Source of the DNA: JAAGZL01 sp050291725 | GTDB taxonomy: Bacteria; Pseudomonadota; Gammaproteobacteria; Chromatiales; Chromatiaceae | Length of the DNA: 54,825 nt | Reading direction: 5' to 3' | Assembly (NCBI GenBank): GCA_050291725.1 | Contig: JBNKKH010000026.1 | Coordinates: forward strand, 1-54,825 | Translations under genes and position numbers: made by a program | The notes under the pieces: model-generated | Seen by the model: the letters and a program-made list of their open reading frames with translations, nothing else | What the model was told of the DNA's origin: nothing | The model's database searches: none | Part shown: positions 40,564-47,537 of the stretch, piece after piece | Layout of the letters: every line of letters starts with the position of its first letter | Numbering within the stretch: position 1 is the stretch's first letter

Positions 40564-40917
40564 ATGAAGTTTACTGAACTATACGACTCAGGGATTAGAC
40601 TATGGCCAAAGGAAGTTCATATTGGCGATGGCTATCCATCTGGAAAAAGTGGATATATGTTTCCTGATCTAGTGTCTGTTCATGATCGAATAGAGGAAAG
40701 TATTCCTGTTGAAGATGGGTGGTTGCAGATCATTGACTGGTCATTGTTTCAAGCATTTCATGCAGAAAGTAAACGGCTTATTAAGAATAGAGAAAAGACA
40801 TTAATTCCCTGCTCGGTACCGAAAAGCGAAGTACAGTGGCGAGTTAGTGAAAATCTTAATGGGGAAGGTTGGGAGTCTTTACGTGCAGAGTATGTTAATG
40901 ACCTGCAAGAAACATAA
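40564..40917 (+). CDS. Unknown soluble protein (cassette 7)
   Basis: 117 aa, no signal or membrane helix. Aromatic-rich with GYPSGKSGYMFPDL near residue 30 and WRVSENLNGEGWESLRAEY near the end. The ATG lies only about seven bases behind attC 5 and has no ribosome binding site, so translation may depend on upstream ribosomes. Family not recognised. Confidence 0.75.
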   Translation: MKFTELYDSGIRLWPKEVHIGDGYPSGKSGYMFPDLVSVHDRIEESIPVEDGWLQIIDWSLFQAFHAESKRLIKNREKTLIPCSVPKSEVQWRVSENLNGEGWESLRAEYVNDLQET

Positions 40918-40982
40918 CACGTCGCTTCACCCTACAAAAAACCGCTTTGCGGTTTTCGTCGGATGAGCTAGGCGTTAGCCAA
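40910..40982 (+). other. attC site 6
   Basis: Inverse core ACATAACACG, arms AAAACCGC / GCGGTTTT and GCTTCACCC / GGATGAGC, core AGGCGTTAGCC. It is close in sequence to attC 2. Confidence 0.9.
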
Positions 40983-41002
40983 AATTAGGAGAAGGAAGAC
41001 CG

Positions 41003-41023
41003 ATGAGAAAGGAAACTAATTAA
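41003..41023 (+). promoter_or_regulatory. Six-codon leader ORF with strong ribosome binding site
   Basis: AGGAGAAGG is followed by ATG and the peptide MRKETN, then TAA three bases before the cytochrome ATG. This can load ribosomes for the next gene by coupling. Confidence 0.4.
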
Positions 41024-41026
41024 ATT

Positions 41027-41344
41027 ATGTTTTTTCCAAAAAAATTAATCGCGCTATTTTTCGTTATGATCACTTTCAATGGGTGTAGTGAAGATGTTCA
41101 TAATCATCCTCAGCTGACTACAGGTGAAGAATTATTTGAATACCATTGTTCTGGGTGTCACAAAGAGAATGGAAAAGGAAACTTTCTAAAGGGAGTTCCT
41201 GCGAATAGGGATACTATTTTGTCTACTTTACAAATTACACATAAGATAAAGTCAGGTAGTGAAGGAGGATCTAAAATGCCTAGTTTCCAAACTATGAGCG
41301 AGCAAGAAGCACAAAAAATAGCAACATATTTGAAAAGTATCTAA
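41027..41344 (+). CDS. c-type cytochrome lipoprotein (cassette 8)
   Basis: 105 aa. Lipoprotein signal peptide (IALFFVMITFNGC), then a class I cytochrome c domain: heme-binding CSGCH at about residue 43, a KMPSF-type sixth ligand Met near 84, and a C-terminal helix (SEQEAQKIATYLKSI). It would carry electrons while tethered to a membrane. Small single-heme cytochromes of this kind serve oxidases or denitrification enzymes; the partner is unknown, and an electron-transfer protein as a free-moving cassette is unusual. Confidence 0.9.
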   Translation: MFFPKKLIALFFVMITFNGCSEDVHNHPQLTTGEELFEYHCSGCHKENGKGNFLKGVPANRDTILSTLQITHKIKSGSEGGSKMPSFQTMSEQEAQKIATYLKSI

Positions 41345-41354
41345 TCTTAGAAAT

Positions 41355-41413
41355 TGGCTAACAAGGCCATGTTTCAGATTCGCTACGCTCCCCGAAAATG
41401 GCGGCGTTATGCA
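41355..41413 (+). other. attC site 7
   Basis: Inverse core GGCTAACAAGGCCAT, apex GATTCGCTACGCTCC, core ATGGCGGCGTTATGC. Confidence 0.92.
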
Positions 41414-41431
41414 TAAAGGAGAGATGGGAAA

Positions 41432-41821
41432 GTGAATCAACATCCCGTACAGATTCAAATCGAAAGGGCAGACAAAGCTATCGTTGCTGAGAATTTCGAT
41501 GCTCTTATGGATGTCTATACTGATGACGCAGTGTTAGTTATAGAGCCAGGTCGGAATGCGGTGGGAAAAAATGAAATCCGCAAAGCTTTTGAAGCTATAG
41601 CTGTATATTTCAAAAACGGGTTGCAGGTTGAGCAAAACGGTATGGAGATATTAGAGTCAGGAGATACCGCTTTGGTGCTAGCAAACACTGTAGTATCTGG
41701 TCCAGGTTTTCCGGCCACTGAACGCAAGGCTACATACGTATTTAATAAATCACCTAGTGGCGCCTGGCTATGTTCTATAGATAATTCATACGGCCATGAA
41801 ATCATTAGTAAAAATGCATAA
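41432..41821 (+). CDS. SnoaL-like / DUF4440-type protein (cassette 9)
   Basis: 129 aa, GTG start behind AAAGGAGAG. A single NTF2-like alpha/beta barrel (IQIERADKAIVAENFDALMDVYTDDAVLV, GRNAVGKNEIRKAF, WLCSIDNSYG) as in SgcJ/EcaC and DUF4440 proteins. These bind small hydrophobic ligands or act as isomerases or hydrolases; no substrate can be given. Confidence 0.88.
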   Translation: MNQHPVQIQIERADKAIVAENFDALMDVYTDDAVLVIEPGRNAVGKNEIRKAFEAIAVYFKNGLQVEQNGMEILESGDTALVLANTVVSGPGFPATERKATYVFNKSPSGAWLCSIDNSYGHEIISKNA

Positions 41822-41866
41822 CAATCGGCTTCACAGGATTCGCTGTGAGCCGTGGCGTTATACAGC
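41813..41866 (+). other. attC site 8
   Basis: Inverse core TGCATAACAATCGGCT, very short apex (TCACAGGATTCGCTGTGA), core AGCCGTGGCGTTATAC. It overlaps the stop codon of cassette 9. Confidence 0.92.
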
Positions 41867-41896
41867 AAGTTAAACATAATGAATGAGGAGGTAGAA

Positions 41897-42184
41897 ATGT
41901 CAAATGAAGGTTATCACGAGTCTATCGATGAGCTCTCAGATGAAACCAGAGACATGCATAGAGCAATTGTGTCTTTAATGGAAGAATTTGAAGCTGTAGA
42001 TTGGTACAACCAGAGAGTTGATGCATGTAAGAACGATGAATTAAAAGCGATACTTGCACATAATAGGGATGAAGAAAAAGAGCATGCATCGATGGTTCTA
42101 GAATGGATCAGAAGACAAGATCCAACTTTTGATAAGGAATTGAAAGACTATCTTTTTACTGATAAGACAATAGCTCACAAGTAA
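41897..42184 (+). CDS. Encapsulated-ferritin (EncFtn) homologue (cassette 10)
   Basis: 95 aa. The sequence closely follows EncFtn of Rhodospirillum rubrum encapsulin systems: RAIVSLMEEFEAVDWYNQRV with the metal-binding Glu and Trp-Tyr region, then AILAHNRDEEKEHASMVLEW with the ferroxidase Glu and His. EncFtn assembles to a ring-shaped decamer with ferroxidase sites between subunits. Known members carry a C-terminal encapsulin-targeting peptide; this protein stops soon after DYLFTDKTIAHK and no encapsulin gene is in the window, so it is an orphan. The start at 41897 is preceded by GAGGAGG. Confidence 0.9.
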   Translation: MSNEGYHESIDELSDETRDMHRAIVSLMEEFEAVDWYNQRVDACKNDELKAILAHNRDEEKEHASMVLEWIRRQDPTFDKELKDYLFTDKTIAHK

Positions 42185-42185
42185 A

Positions 42186-42249
42186 ATGCATAAGAAGCCA
42201 GGTTATCGAACCTACTTGCAGTTGGTCGCAACTGGCGGCGTTATGTGCG
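42186..42249 (+). other. attC site 9
   Basis: Inverse core is altered (TGCATAAGAAGCCAGG, with AAG for AAC), apex hairpin TTGCAGTTGGTCGCAA, core CTGGCGGCGTTATGTGC. The changed inverse core may lower recombination here. Confidence 0.78.
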
Positions 42250-42264
42250 AGAGCTAATAGAGTG

Positions 42265-43212
42265 ATGAAGCTACATAGTCTCGTTGTTCTTTTAATCTGT
42301 AGTGCAATCAGGTCGCCAGTATTGATTGCTGATGGCTATCCAGAGAGCTATATTGCTCGCCAGCTTAGGGCTGCCCGAACACCAATTGATGTTGATGTGG
42401 CGAGCTTGAAGCCTGGCCAACTTATGGCCATTGAGTATGTGGATATGCCGGTTTGGATTTATCGACGCACTACAAAGGATATCGAATATTTATCTAAAAA
42501 AGGTAATTCAAATCTGGCAGACCCAATGAGTGAGAATCAGCGATCGTCAATCGAAGCTGCGTACGGCTCCTCAGCTTCATACGTATGGGGAAGGTTATTA
42601 CTTGTCGATCAACCAGTAATTGATAAAATGCCGTATCGCTCTCTAAAAAAAGAAATATTTGTTGTCGGTGGCTGGAGTCCACACTCCGGTTGTGTATTGG
42701 CATTTCAGGCACAAGAACACCGAGTGAAATCAAATGTAGCTTTTACTGACTCTTGTTCAGGTGCGGCTTTCGATGTGGCGGGAAGGATTATTAAGGGGGT
42801 ATTGTTTGGTCGTGGTGCGGGTGGGCCAGATAGGTATAATTTGTATATCCCTCCTTATAAGTTCAAGAATGAAGCTGTTCTGTCAGTAGGGGTGTCCGAC
42901 CAAAGGAAATTGCCTGAAATCGATATACGAAAAGAACGGCTATATTTAGGAATGACGTCAACTGAAAAGCTAATTACAGCCTGTAGATATAATGACTTAG
43001 AGACGGTGAAATTGGCGCTAAAAGAAGGAGCCGATGCGAACTACTATGTGGCTGGTAAGGGTAGCCCATTGGATGCAGCAATAATCGGAAGCTCAATGCA
43101 GATCATTGAGCTACTTATAGCAAATGGTGCTAAGCCGACACCGAATTCATTGAAGGCAGCAAACTTTGTAAAACGGGTTGAGGTGGTTAAGTTAGTTAAT
43201 GAAATGCAATAG
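42265..43212 (+). CDS. Rieske-fold protein lacking cluster ligands, with ankyrin repeats (cassette 11)
   Basis: 315 aa. Signal peptide (LHSLVVLLICSAIRSPVLIA), then a region like the bc1 Rieske subunit: SLKPGQLMAIEYVDMPVWIYRR and FVVGGWSPHSGC. In the usual motif CTHLGC...CPCHGS the ligands are Cys, His, Cys, His. Here the first box is SPHSGC and the second DSCSGAAFDVAGR, so only one ligand (His) remains, while both disulfide Cys residues are kept. VPPY-like IPPYKF follows, as in true Rieske proteins. The last ~80 residues are ankyrin repeats (LITACRYNDLETVKLALKEGADAN, PLDAAIIGSSMQIIELLIANGAKP). Export and loss of the cluster suggest a binding role; no [2Fe-2S] chemistry should be expected. Start GTG 42262 also possible. 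Confidence 0.85.
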   Translation: MKLHSLVVLLICSAIRSPVLIADGYPESYIARQLRAARTPIDVDVASLKPGQLMAIEYVDMPVWIYRRTTKDIEYLSKKGNSNLADPMSENQRSSIEAAYGSSASYVWGRLLLVDQPVIDKMPYRSLKKEIFVVGGWSPHSGCVLAFQAQEHRVKSNVAFTDSCSGAAFDVAGRIIKGVLFGRGAGGPDRYNLYIPPYKFKNEAVLSVGVSDQRKLPEIDIRKERLYLGMTSTEKLITACRYNDLETVKLALKEGADANYYVAGKGSPLDAAIIGSSMQIIELLIANGAKPTPNSLKAANFVKRVEVVKLVNEMQ

Positions 43213-43222
43213 TGAATGTGGC

Positions 43223-43277
43223 GCATATCAAGGCGTCAAAGTTGGACGGCTTCGTCGTTACTTGGCAAGGTCGTTGT
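43223..43277 (+). other. Degenerate attC site 10
   Basis: Imperfect stem CAAAGTTGGACG / CGTCGTTACTTGG with apex GCTT, flanked by CATATCAAGGCG (CATAACAAGGCG expected) and GGTCGTTGTTTTAG. Both core sites are mutated. Confidence 0.4.
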
Positions 43278-43296
43278 TTTAGTTAAGGAGAAAATA

Positions 43297-43683
43297 ATGA
43301 AAAAATATATTGTATCACTCTGTTTGATTTCTTTGTTTGTTATTCCAAGTTTAAGCTTTGCAAAAGGTGTTCCTCTATTCTTTCAAACTGGTGATGAGTT
43401 GTTTGAGTTAGATGGAGCGCCTACTTTTGAAGATGGGTACAAGGTGGGTTATGCCTGCAAACGGTTTGGTCTTTTTGGGGCGGATGTCTGGACCTGGGAT
43501 TGCCATATTATGGCAATAAATGTTGAACAGTTCTCTGTTGGGGACCTTGATCAAAATCTTCTGACTGAAATGCAGGCTAAGTATTCACTGAGTGACCGTA
43601 AAAGAAATATATGGAACCATTATGGAGCCATTGCATTGGGCTTGGTACTAGTAGGTGGTATAGCTGTAAAATCTAAAGATTGA
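43297..43683 (+). CDS. Small secreted protein of unknown function (cassette 12?)
   Basis: 128 aa with a clear signal peptide (KKYIVSLCLISLFVIPSLSFA). The mature part contains one Cys pair (YACKRFG and WDCHIM), likely a periplasmic disulfide, and a C-terminal hydrophobic helix (GAIALGLVLVGGIAVK) that may anchor it. The start at 43297 follows AAGGAG; the longer ORF upstream overlaps the degenerate attC. Family not recognised. No attC is visible behind it, so it may be the last cassette or genomic. Confidence 0.75.
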   Translation: MKKYIVSLCLISLFVIPSLSFAKGVPLFFQTGDELFELDGAPTFEDGYKVGYACKRFGLFGADVWTWDCHIMAINVEQFSVGDLDQNLLTEMQAKYSLSDRKRNIWNHYGAIALGLVLVGGIAVKSKD

Positions 43684-43727
43684 TTATCTAATCCCTTGTT
43701 ATAAAGCCAAGTGAAATACGAGAGACG

Positions 43728-43790
43728 CGGGGACAGTATACCTATTGATATTAGGTAGTAAGCAGGCACGAATAAGTATACTGTTCCCCG
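43728..43790. repeat. Palindromic repeat (GGGGACAGTATACC family), copy A
   Basis: A 63-bp imperfect palindrome with ends CGGGGACAGTATACC and GTATACTGTTCCCCG. The centre holds GATATTAGGTAGTAAGCAGGCAC. Other copies are at 44845, 46434 and 48727. Confidence 0.88.
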
Positions 43791-43919
43791 ATTTTTAAAT
43801 CCTAAACAATATGTGCTTACAAGGCAGTAAAGCGTGCTTTTTGTCTTCAGTACTACGCGGAACCTCTGTTTCACTCCAGCCCTTATATCAAAAGTGATGT
43901 TTCTAAAGGAGAGATGTAG

Positions 43920-44351
43920 TTGAATATTTATCTTGTGGATTCCGTAGAAGGTATAGACTGGAATGAGATGTCCAATCTATACAAGAGAGCACCGCTCGGA
44001 ACTAAATCTGCATCAGACCTCAAGACGGTATTTAATAACAGTCGATATAAATGTTTTCTATTTGATGATGGCGTGCTTATAGGCGCGGGGCGAGCCTTAG
44101 CTGATGGAATAGATTGCTCATATATAGGTGATGTCGCCCTTCTTCCTGAATACCAAGGAAAGGGGTTCGGTTCAAAAATAATTCGTTATCTAGTAGAAAA
44201 GTCTGAAGATCATACAAAGATTATTTTGTATTCGGTTCCGGGAAGTGAAAGTTTCTACAAAAAAATGGGATTTAAAAGAATGAGTACGGCTATGGCAATC
44301 TTCGAAGATCAAGAGTGGGCCAGAGATGTAGGCTTGATAAATGAAACTTAA
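43920..44351 (+). CDS. GNAT-family N-acetyltransferase
   Basis: 143 aa. The acetyl-CoA binding motif A is seen as DVALLPEYQGKGFGSKIIRYLV, and the C-terminal SESFYKKMGFKRM is typical of small GNAT enzymes. TTG start after AAAGGAGAG. Substrate unknown. It is compact and on the + strand like the cassettes, but no attC adjoins it. Confidence 0.88.
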   Translation: MNIYLVDSVEGIDWNEMSNLYKRAPLGTKSASDLKTVFNNSRYKCFLFDDGVLIGAGRALADGIDCSYIGDVALLPEYQGKGFGSKIIRYLVEKSEDHTKIILYSVPGSESFYKKMGFKRMSTAMAIFEDQEWARDVGLINET

Positions 44352-44444
44352 ATGAGTGCTGTAAGCTGTTCGTTTATGACTCATTGCCTTAAACCTTAGC
44401 AATCTTAGACGTCTGTCCTAATCAACTTATAACGGACAACAAGT

Positions 44445-44840
44445 ATGAAAGAAATTACAGGAATCAATCACGTAGGTATTCGAGTAACCAATCTTGATAG
44501 AGCAAGAGAGTTTTACGAACAACTAGGCTTTAAATTTGTTATCGGTCCTATTGGCCCGGAGCCTGTAGCTATTATGGAACATCCCTCAGGTGTGAGTATT
44601 AATTTTATCCTTAATGCAGACTCTGGGGTTACTAATAACATACTCATGGATATACCAGAAAGACATCCTGGTTACACTCACATGGCATTAGATGTGTCTG
44701 ATATCGTGGGAGTTGAACTAGCTATAAGAGATCTAGGAATCGAGATTACGGAGGGTCCAATAACACTGCCCGATGGAGGCGTAATGTTTTTTATCCGCGA
44801 TCAAGATAGGAACGTTATCGAGTTTCATCAAAACCCGTGA
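44445..44840 (+). CDS. VOC-family (glyoxalase/bleomycin-resistance fold) protein
   Basis: 131 aa, single vicinal-oxygen-chelate unit pair: INHVGIRVTNLDRAREFYEQLGF, HPGYTHMALDVSDI and DQDRNVIEFHQNP. The metal-ligand positions His, His and Glu are all present. Acts as a dimer in the family; substrate unknown. Confidence 0.9.
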   Translation: MKEITGINHVGIRVTNLDRAREFYEQLGFKFVIGPIGPEPVAIMEHPSGVSINFILNADSGVTNNILMDIPERHPGYTHMALDVSDIVGVELAIRDLGIEITEGPITLPDGGVMFFIRDQDRNVIEFHQNP

Positions 44841-44844
44841 AATG

Positions 44845-44906
44845 CTGGGACAGTATACCTATCAATATTGAGTAGTAGGCTGGCACTAATAAGCATGTTC
44901 TCCTCA
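44845..44906. repeat. Palindromic repeat, copy B
   Basis: Starts CTGGGACAGTATACC five bases after the VOC stop codon; the right arm (GCATGTTCTCCTC) is diverged. Confidence 0.78.
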
Positions 44907-45324
44907 GATTCCCTGGTGTACTCATAGTGAGCATCCATTTACCTGTCGCCACCAGTTATGCGTACGAGATAGGCTGTTTTTTTCTCGATGTATCTTTTTG
45001 AGATGCAATGATGTCGTTGTAATTAACAAGCGCAGTGAATTCCCTATATTTGATCTTGATCATCAATCTATTGCGCTATCGGTGCTATTTAAATTATCTT
45101 TAATGTGCTTATTTTATTTAGGATAGAATAGTTCAATGACAGAGGTTGTTTTATTGAAATAAAAGTGCGATTTGCATCATTAATAAATGGCTTTTTGCAT
45201 GTTGTTATATGGAAATTTGCGAAGTTTTGATTTGATGTATTTGTTGGCGCATTATGGGTATAGATCTCTTTATGATAATGCTATGATCGCTTAAAGGTTA
45301 AAATTGTAATAAGTGCCTTAATAA
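44907..45324. other. Intergenic region
   Basis: About 420 AT-rich bases. No gene, RNA or attC recognised. It should contain the promoter of the diguanylate cyclase gene. Confidence 0.5.
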
Positions 45325-46314
45325 ATGGATAATTTAGAGTCGCGGCATCAAACTGAATTTCATCTTAAATCCACATTCTGGCTTTCTATTACTGCCGGAA
45401 CCTTGATATTGCCTTTTGGTTTTTATCACCTGTCTCACCAACATGTTGGAATAGGTATAGGCGCGATGATTACCTCGTTGAGTCTTTATCTGGTTGCTTG
45501 GCTTAGCCACAGGAAAACATATAAAACTATCTATACGTTTATCTGGCTGACCCCTTTTACCACTCTGTTTGTAGCCTACCTAACTAATTTAGTTGGAATA
45601 ACTGGTACCTATTGGTGTTATTCAACACTGATTTTATATTACTTTATGATGTCAGAGCGTCAGGCATGGATGTCAAATGCTCTATTTGCACTGGTCAATG
45701 TTCCATTGGTGTGGCACCTTTTTGAGACAGACGAAGCCACTAGATTCACCGTAACATTCACATTGGTCAGTGCATATTCGGCAATTTTCCTCCATGTCGT
45801 AGCCAGGCAATATAGCGATCTGCAAAAAATGGCGATTACTGACAAACTTACCGATTTGTACAATAGAACACTGCTTAAGGACTCTCTAGAACAGGCGATA
45901 CAACAATCTAAACGAACAAATACACCATTCACGCTACTTATCATGGATGTTGATCATTTCAAAAAAATTAATGATGAATTAGGGCATGAGATTGGCGATA
46001 ACGTCCTCAAACAGTTGGGTGTCTTCCTAAAGGACTCACTTCGAGATAGCGATAAGGTATTTAGAATAGGCGGCGAAGAGTTTTTGATTTTGCTCTACAA
46101 CACCGATGAGGCCGGTAGTGTCGACGTAGCTGAAAAATTGCGCAATGGTATTGAAAATCTTTCTTTAATACCGGATCGTTCTGTAACAGTCAGTATTGGT
46201 GTGGCCGGTCTAGGTTCAGTTACAGATTGTAAGCAGTGGATGAAGAATTGCGACAAGAATCTATACGCAGCCAAAGATATGGGACGTAACAGGGTGGTTG
46301 TTTCTGAAGGGTAG
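45325..46314 (+). CDS. Membrane diguanylate cyclase (GGDEF)
   Basis: 329 aa. Five to six membrane helices occupy residues ~15-165, then a GGDEF domain starting at DKLTDLYNRTLLKDSL. The catalytic motif reads GGEEF (VFRIGGEEFLIL), and the RDSD five residues before it is an intact inhibitory I-site (RxxD). It should make c-di-GMP from GTP with product inhibition. The membrane part is the probable sensor. It could feed the c-di-GMP riboswitch at 18335, though many other cyclases probably exist in the genome. Confidence 0.93.
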   Translation: MDNLESRHQTEFHLKSTFWLSITAGTLILPFGFYHLSHQHVGIGIGAMITSLSLYLVAWLSHRKTYKTIYTFIWLTPFTTLFVAYLTNLVGITGTYWCYSTLILYYFMMSERQAWMSNALFALVNVPLVWHLFETDEATRFTVTFTLVSAYSAIFLHVVARQYSDLQKMAITDKLTDLYNRTLLKDSLEQAIQQSKRTNTPFTLLIMDVDHFKKINDELGHEIGDNVLKQLGVFLKDSLRDSDKVFRIGGEEFLILLYNTDEAGSVDVAEKLRNGIENLSLIPDRSVTVSIGVAGLGSVTDCKQWMKNCDKNLYAAKDMGRNRVVVSEG

Positions 46315-46433
46315 AAAGCAGAATAGGGTCTTACTCACTGCGGTCCCATAAATTTCCTCTTCCTTTTAGAGGAGGTATGAAATAGTAACTTATTGATTTA
46401 TATACCCCTTATCCTTACCTTCTCCCCGAAATA

Positions 46434-46495
46434 CGGGGACAGTATACCCATTAATATTGGATAGGACGCTGGCACTAATATGTATACTGTCCCCC
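46434..46495. repeat. Palindromic repeat, copy C
   Basis: CGGGGACAGTATACC...GTATACTGTCCCCC with the central GGACGCTGGCAC. The two arms pair almost perfectly. Confidence 0.88.
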
Positions 46496-46519
46496 AGATT
46501 CTTTCTCCGGTCCTGGTTC

Positions 46520-46548
46520 AAACCGGCCAACTATCCCTGTGGCCGGTT
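46520..46548. terminator. Hairpin behind the isochorismatase-like gene
   Basis: Stem AACCGGCCA/GGCCGGTT between convergent genes. There is no T-run on the minus strand, so termination is uncertain. Confidence 0.4.
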
Positions 46549-46560
46549 GCCGGGGTAAAA

Positions 46561-47271
46561 CTAATCACCAATTGCAGCTATTGCCTGTTCGGTGGTAAGC
46601 ACGCCGTTTGCGATCATGCTGTAATTGGTTAATGCTGCTTTATAGGCAGCATCGCCGGGAGCGGCTACAGCATCTTTTACTACATAAACGCGGAAGCCGT
46701 TTTCCATTAGGGCGCGCATATGTGAATCTACACACAGGTTTGCTACCAGGCCTCCGATGATCACGGTATTAATACCACGGCTGCGCAGTTGATACAGAAG
46801 ATCGTTACTCTCCGGGCCGTACATCTTGTGAGGAGCTACTTTGATGGTTTTGCCGTCGTTAATGTATGGCTTGTAGCGCTCGAAATAGTCGGCTCCGCTA
46901 CCTGCTAGATCTTTATCGCTATAGCCTTTGGTGTGCAGGGCTTTCATGTCTAGGAGTTGGCGTTGCAGTGCTCCGGCATTATTCCAGTTGCTGTCCAGCG
47001 GGGTATACATCAGCGGATCAACAGCAAGTACTACTCCGGCTTTCTTCGACGCCTTCATTAGCCGTTCGATGTTGTCTATGGTATTCAGCTGCTTCAGGTT
47101 TTCGGCCAGCAGTTTGTATAGCTTGCCTTTTGGGTGCAGAAAATCATTTTGTGGATCGGTGATTAGTACTGCAGTGTGGGCCTTGTCCAGGGTGAGAGCG
47201 TTATCCGCAGAGGCCGGACTAGTTACACTCCCGATGATAAGTAGCATTAGAACTGTAAGTATCTGTTTCAT
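46561..47271 (-). CDS. Secreted isochorismatase-family hydrolase
   Basis: 236 aa with a signal peptide (LTVLMLLIIGSVTSPASA). The catalytic triad can be placed at Asp in ITDPQNDF, Lys in APHKMYG and Cys in LVANLCVDSHMRAL. Family members hydrolyse isochorismate, nicotinamide or other amides. Export to the periplasm is less usual and speaks against a siderophore-synthesis role. Confidence 0.88.
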   Translation of the reverse strand: MKQILTVLMLLIIGSVTSPASADNALTLDKAHTAVLITDPQNDFLHPKGKLYKLLAENLKQLNTIDNIERLMKASKKAGVVLAVDPLMYTPLDSNWNNAGALQRQLLDMKALHTKGYSDKDLAGSGADYFERYKPYINDGKTIKVAPHKMYGPESNDLLYQLRSRGINTVIIGGLVANLCVDSHMRALMENGFRVYVVKDAVAAPGDAAYKAALTNYSMIANGVLTTEQAIAAIGD

Positions 47272-47489
47272 GATTTACCTCAATATAATCTGATTGCAAA
47301 ATTGCCGGGTTAGGGATTACTGGCTGCGTTGTGGCCTATATTTATCCTTGCTCGGCAGGTTTATGCTAAAGAGAGAGTGGCTGGTGGTATGTGCTATTTG
47401 TTACACGACTGGTGCGGAGGTTGTGATCAATAGTACAGAAAGGGGGGGGGAGGCAGTTTACTTAATTGAGAGTTGGTTGTAGGCGTGAA

Positions 47490-47524
47490 TAGGGTTATTG
47501 AAGTTAGACCCCAATAACCCTTTT
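47490..47524. terminator. Hairpin between divergent/convergent units
   Basis: GGGTTATTG/CAATAACCC with TTTT on the + strand. It lies directly behind the Kelch gene end and could act on either side. Confidence 0.55.
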
Positions 47525-47537
47525 ATCAGCTTCTAAC

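Larger units (their letters stand above)
37523..43690 (+). mobile_element. Integron cassette array without integrase (CALIN-like)
   Basis: About a dozen short genes, all on the + strand, mostly followed within a few bases by an imperfect palindrome that begins (C/G)xTAACxxxG and ends CGTTA(T/A/G), i.e. attC sites. Nine are clear (38013, 38537, 39013, 39571, 40490, 40910, 41355, 41813, 42186) and one more is degenerate (43223). No integrase gene is in the window, so either the array is far from its integron platform or it is an orphan cluster. Genes are unrelated to one another, and their starts include TTG and GTG. Confidence 0.92.

Noticed and set aside
43690..44444. GNAT and VOC genes as further cassettes
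   Set aside because: They look cassette-like in size and strand, but no attC-type palindrome with TAAC/GTTA cores lies behind either; the hairpin present belongs to the repeat family.
47294..47482. 62-codon ORF between the isochorismatase-like and Kelch genes
   Set aside because: Contains a run of nine G and has no ribosome binding site; the frame seems accidental.
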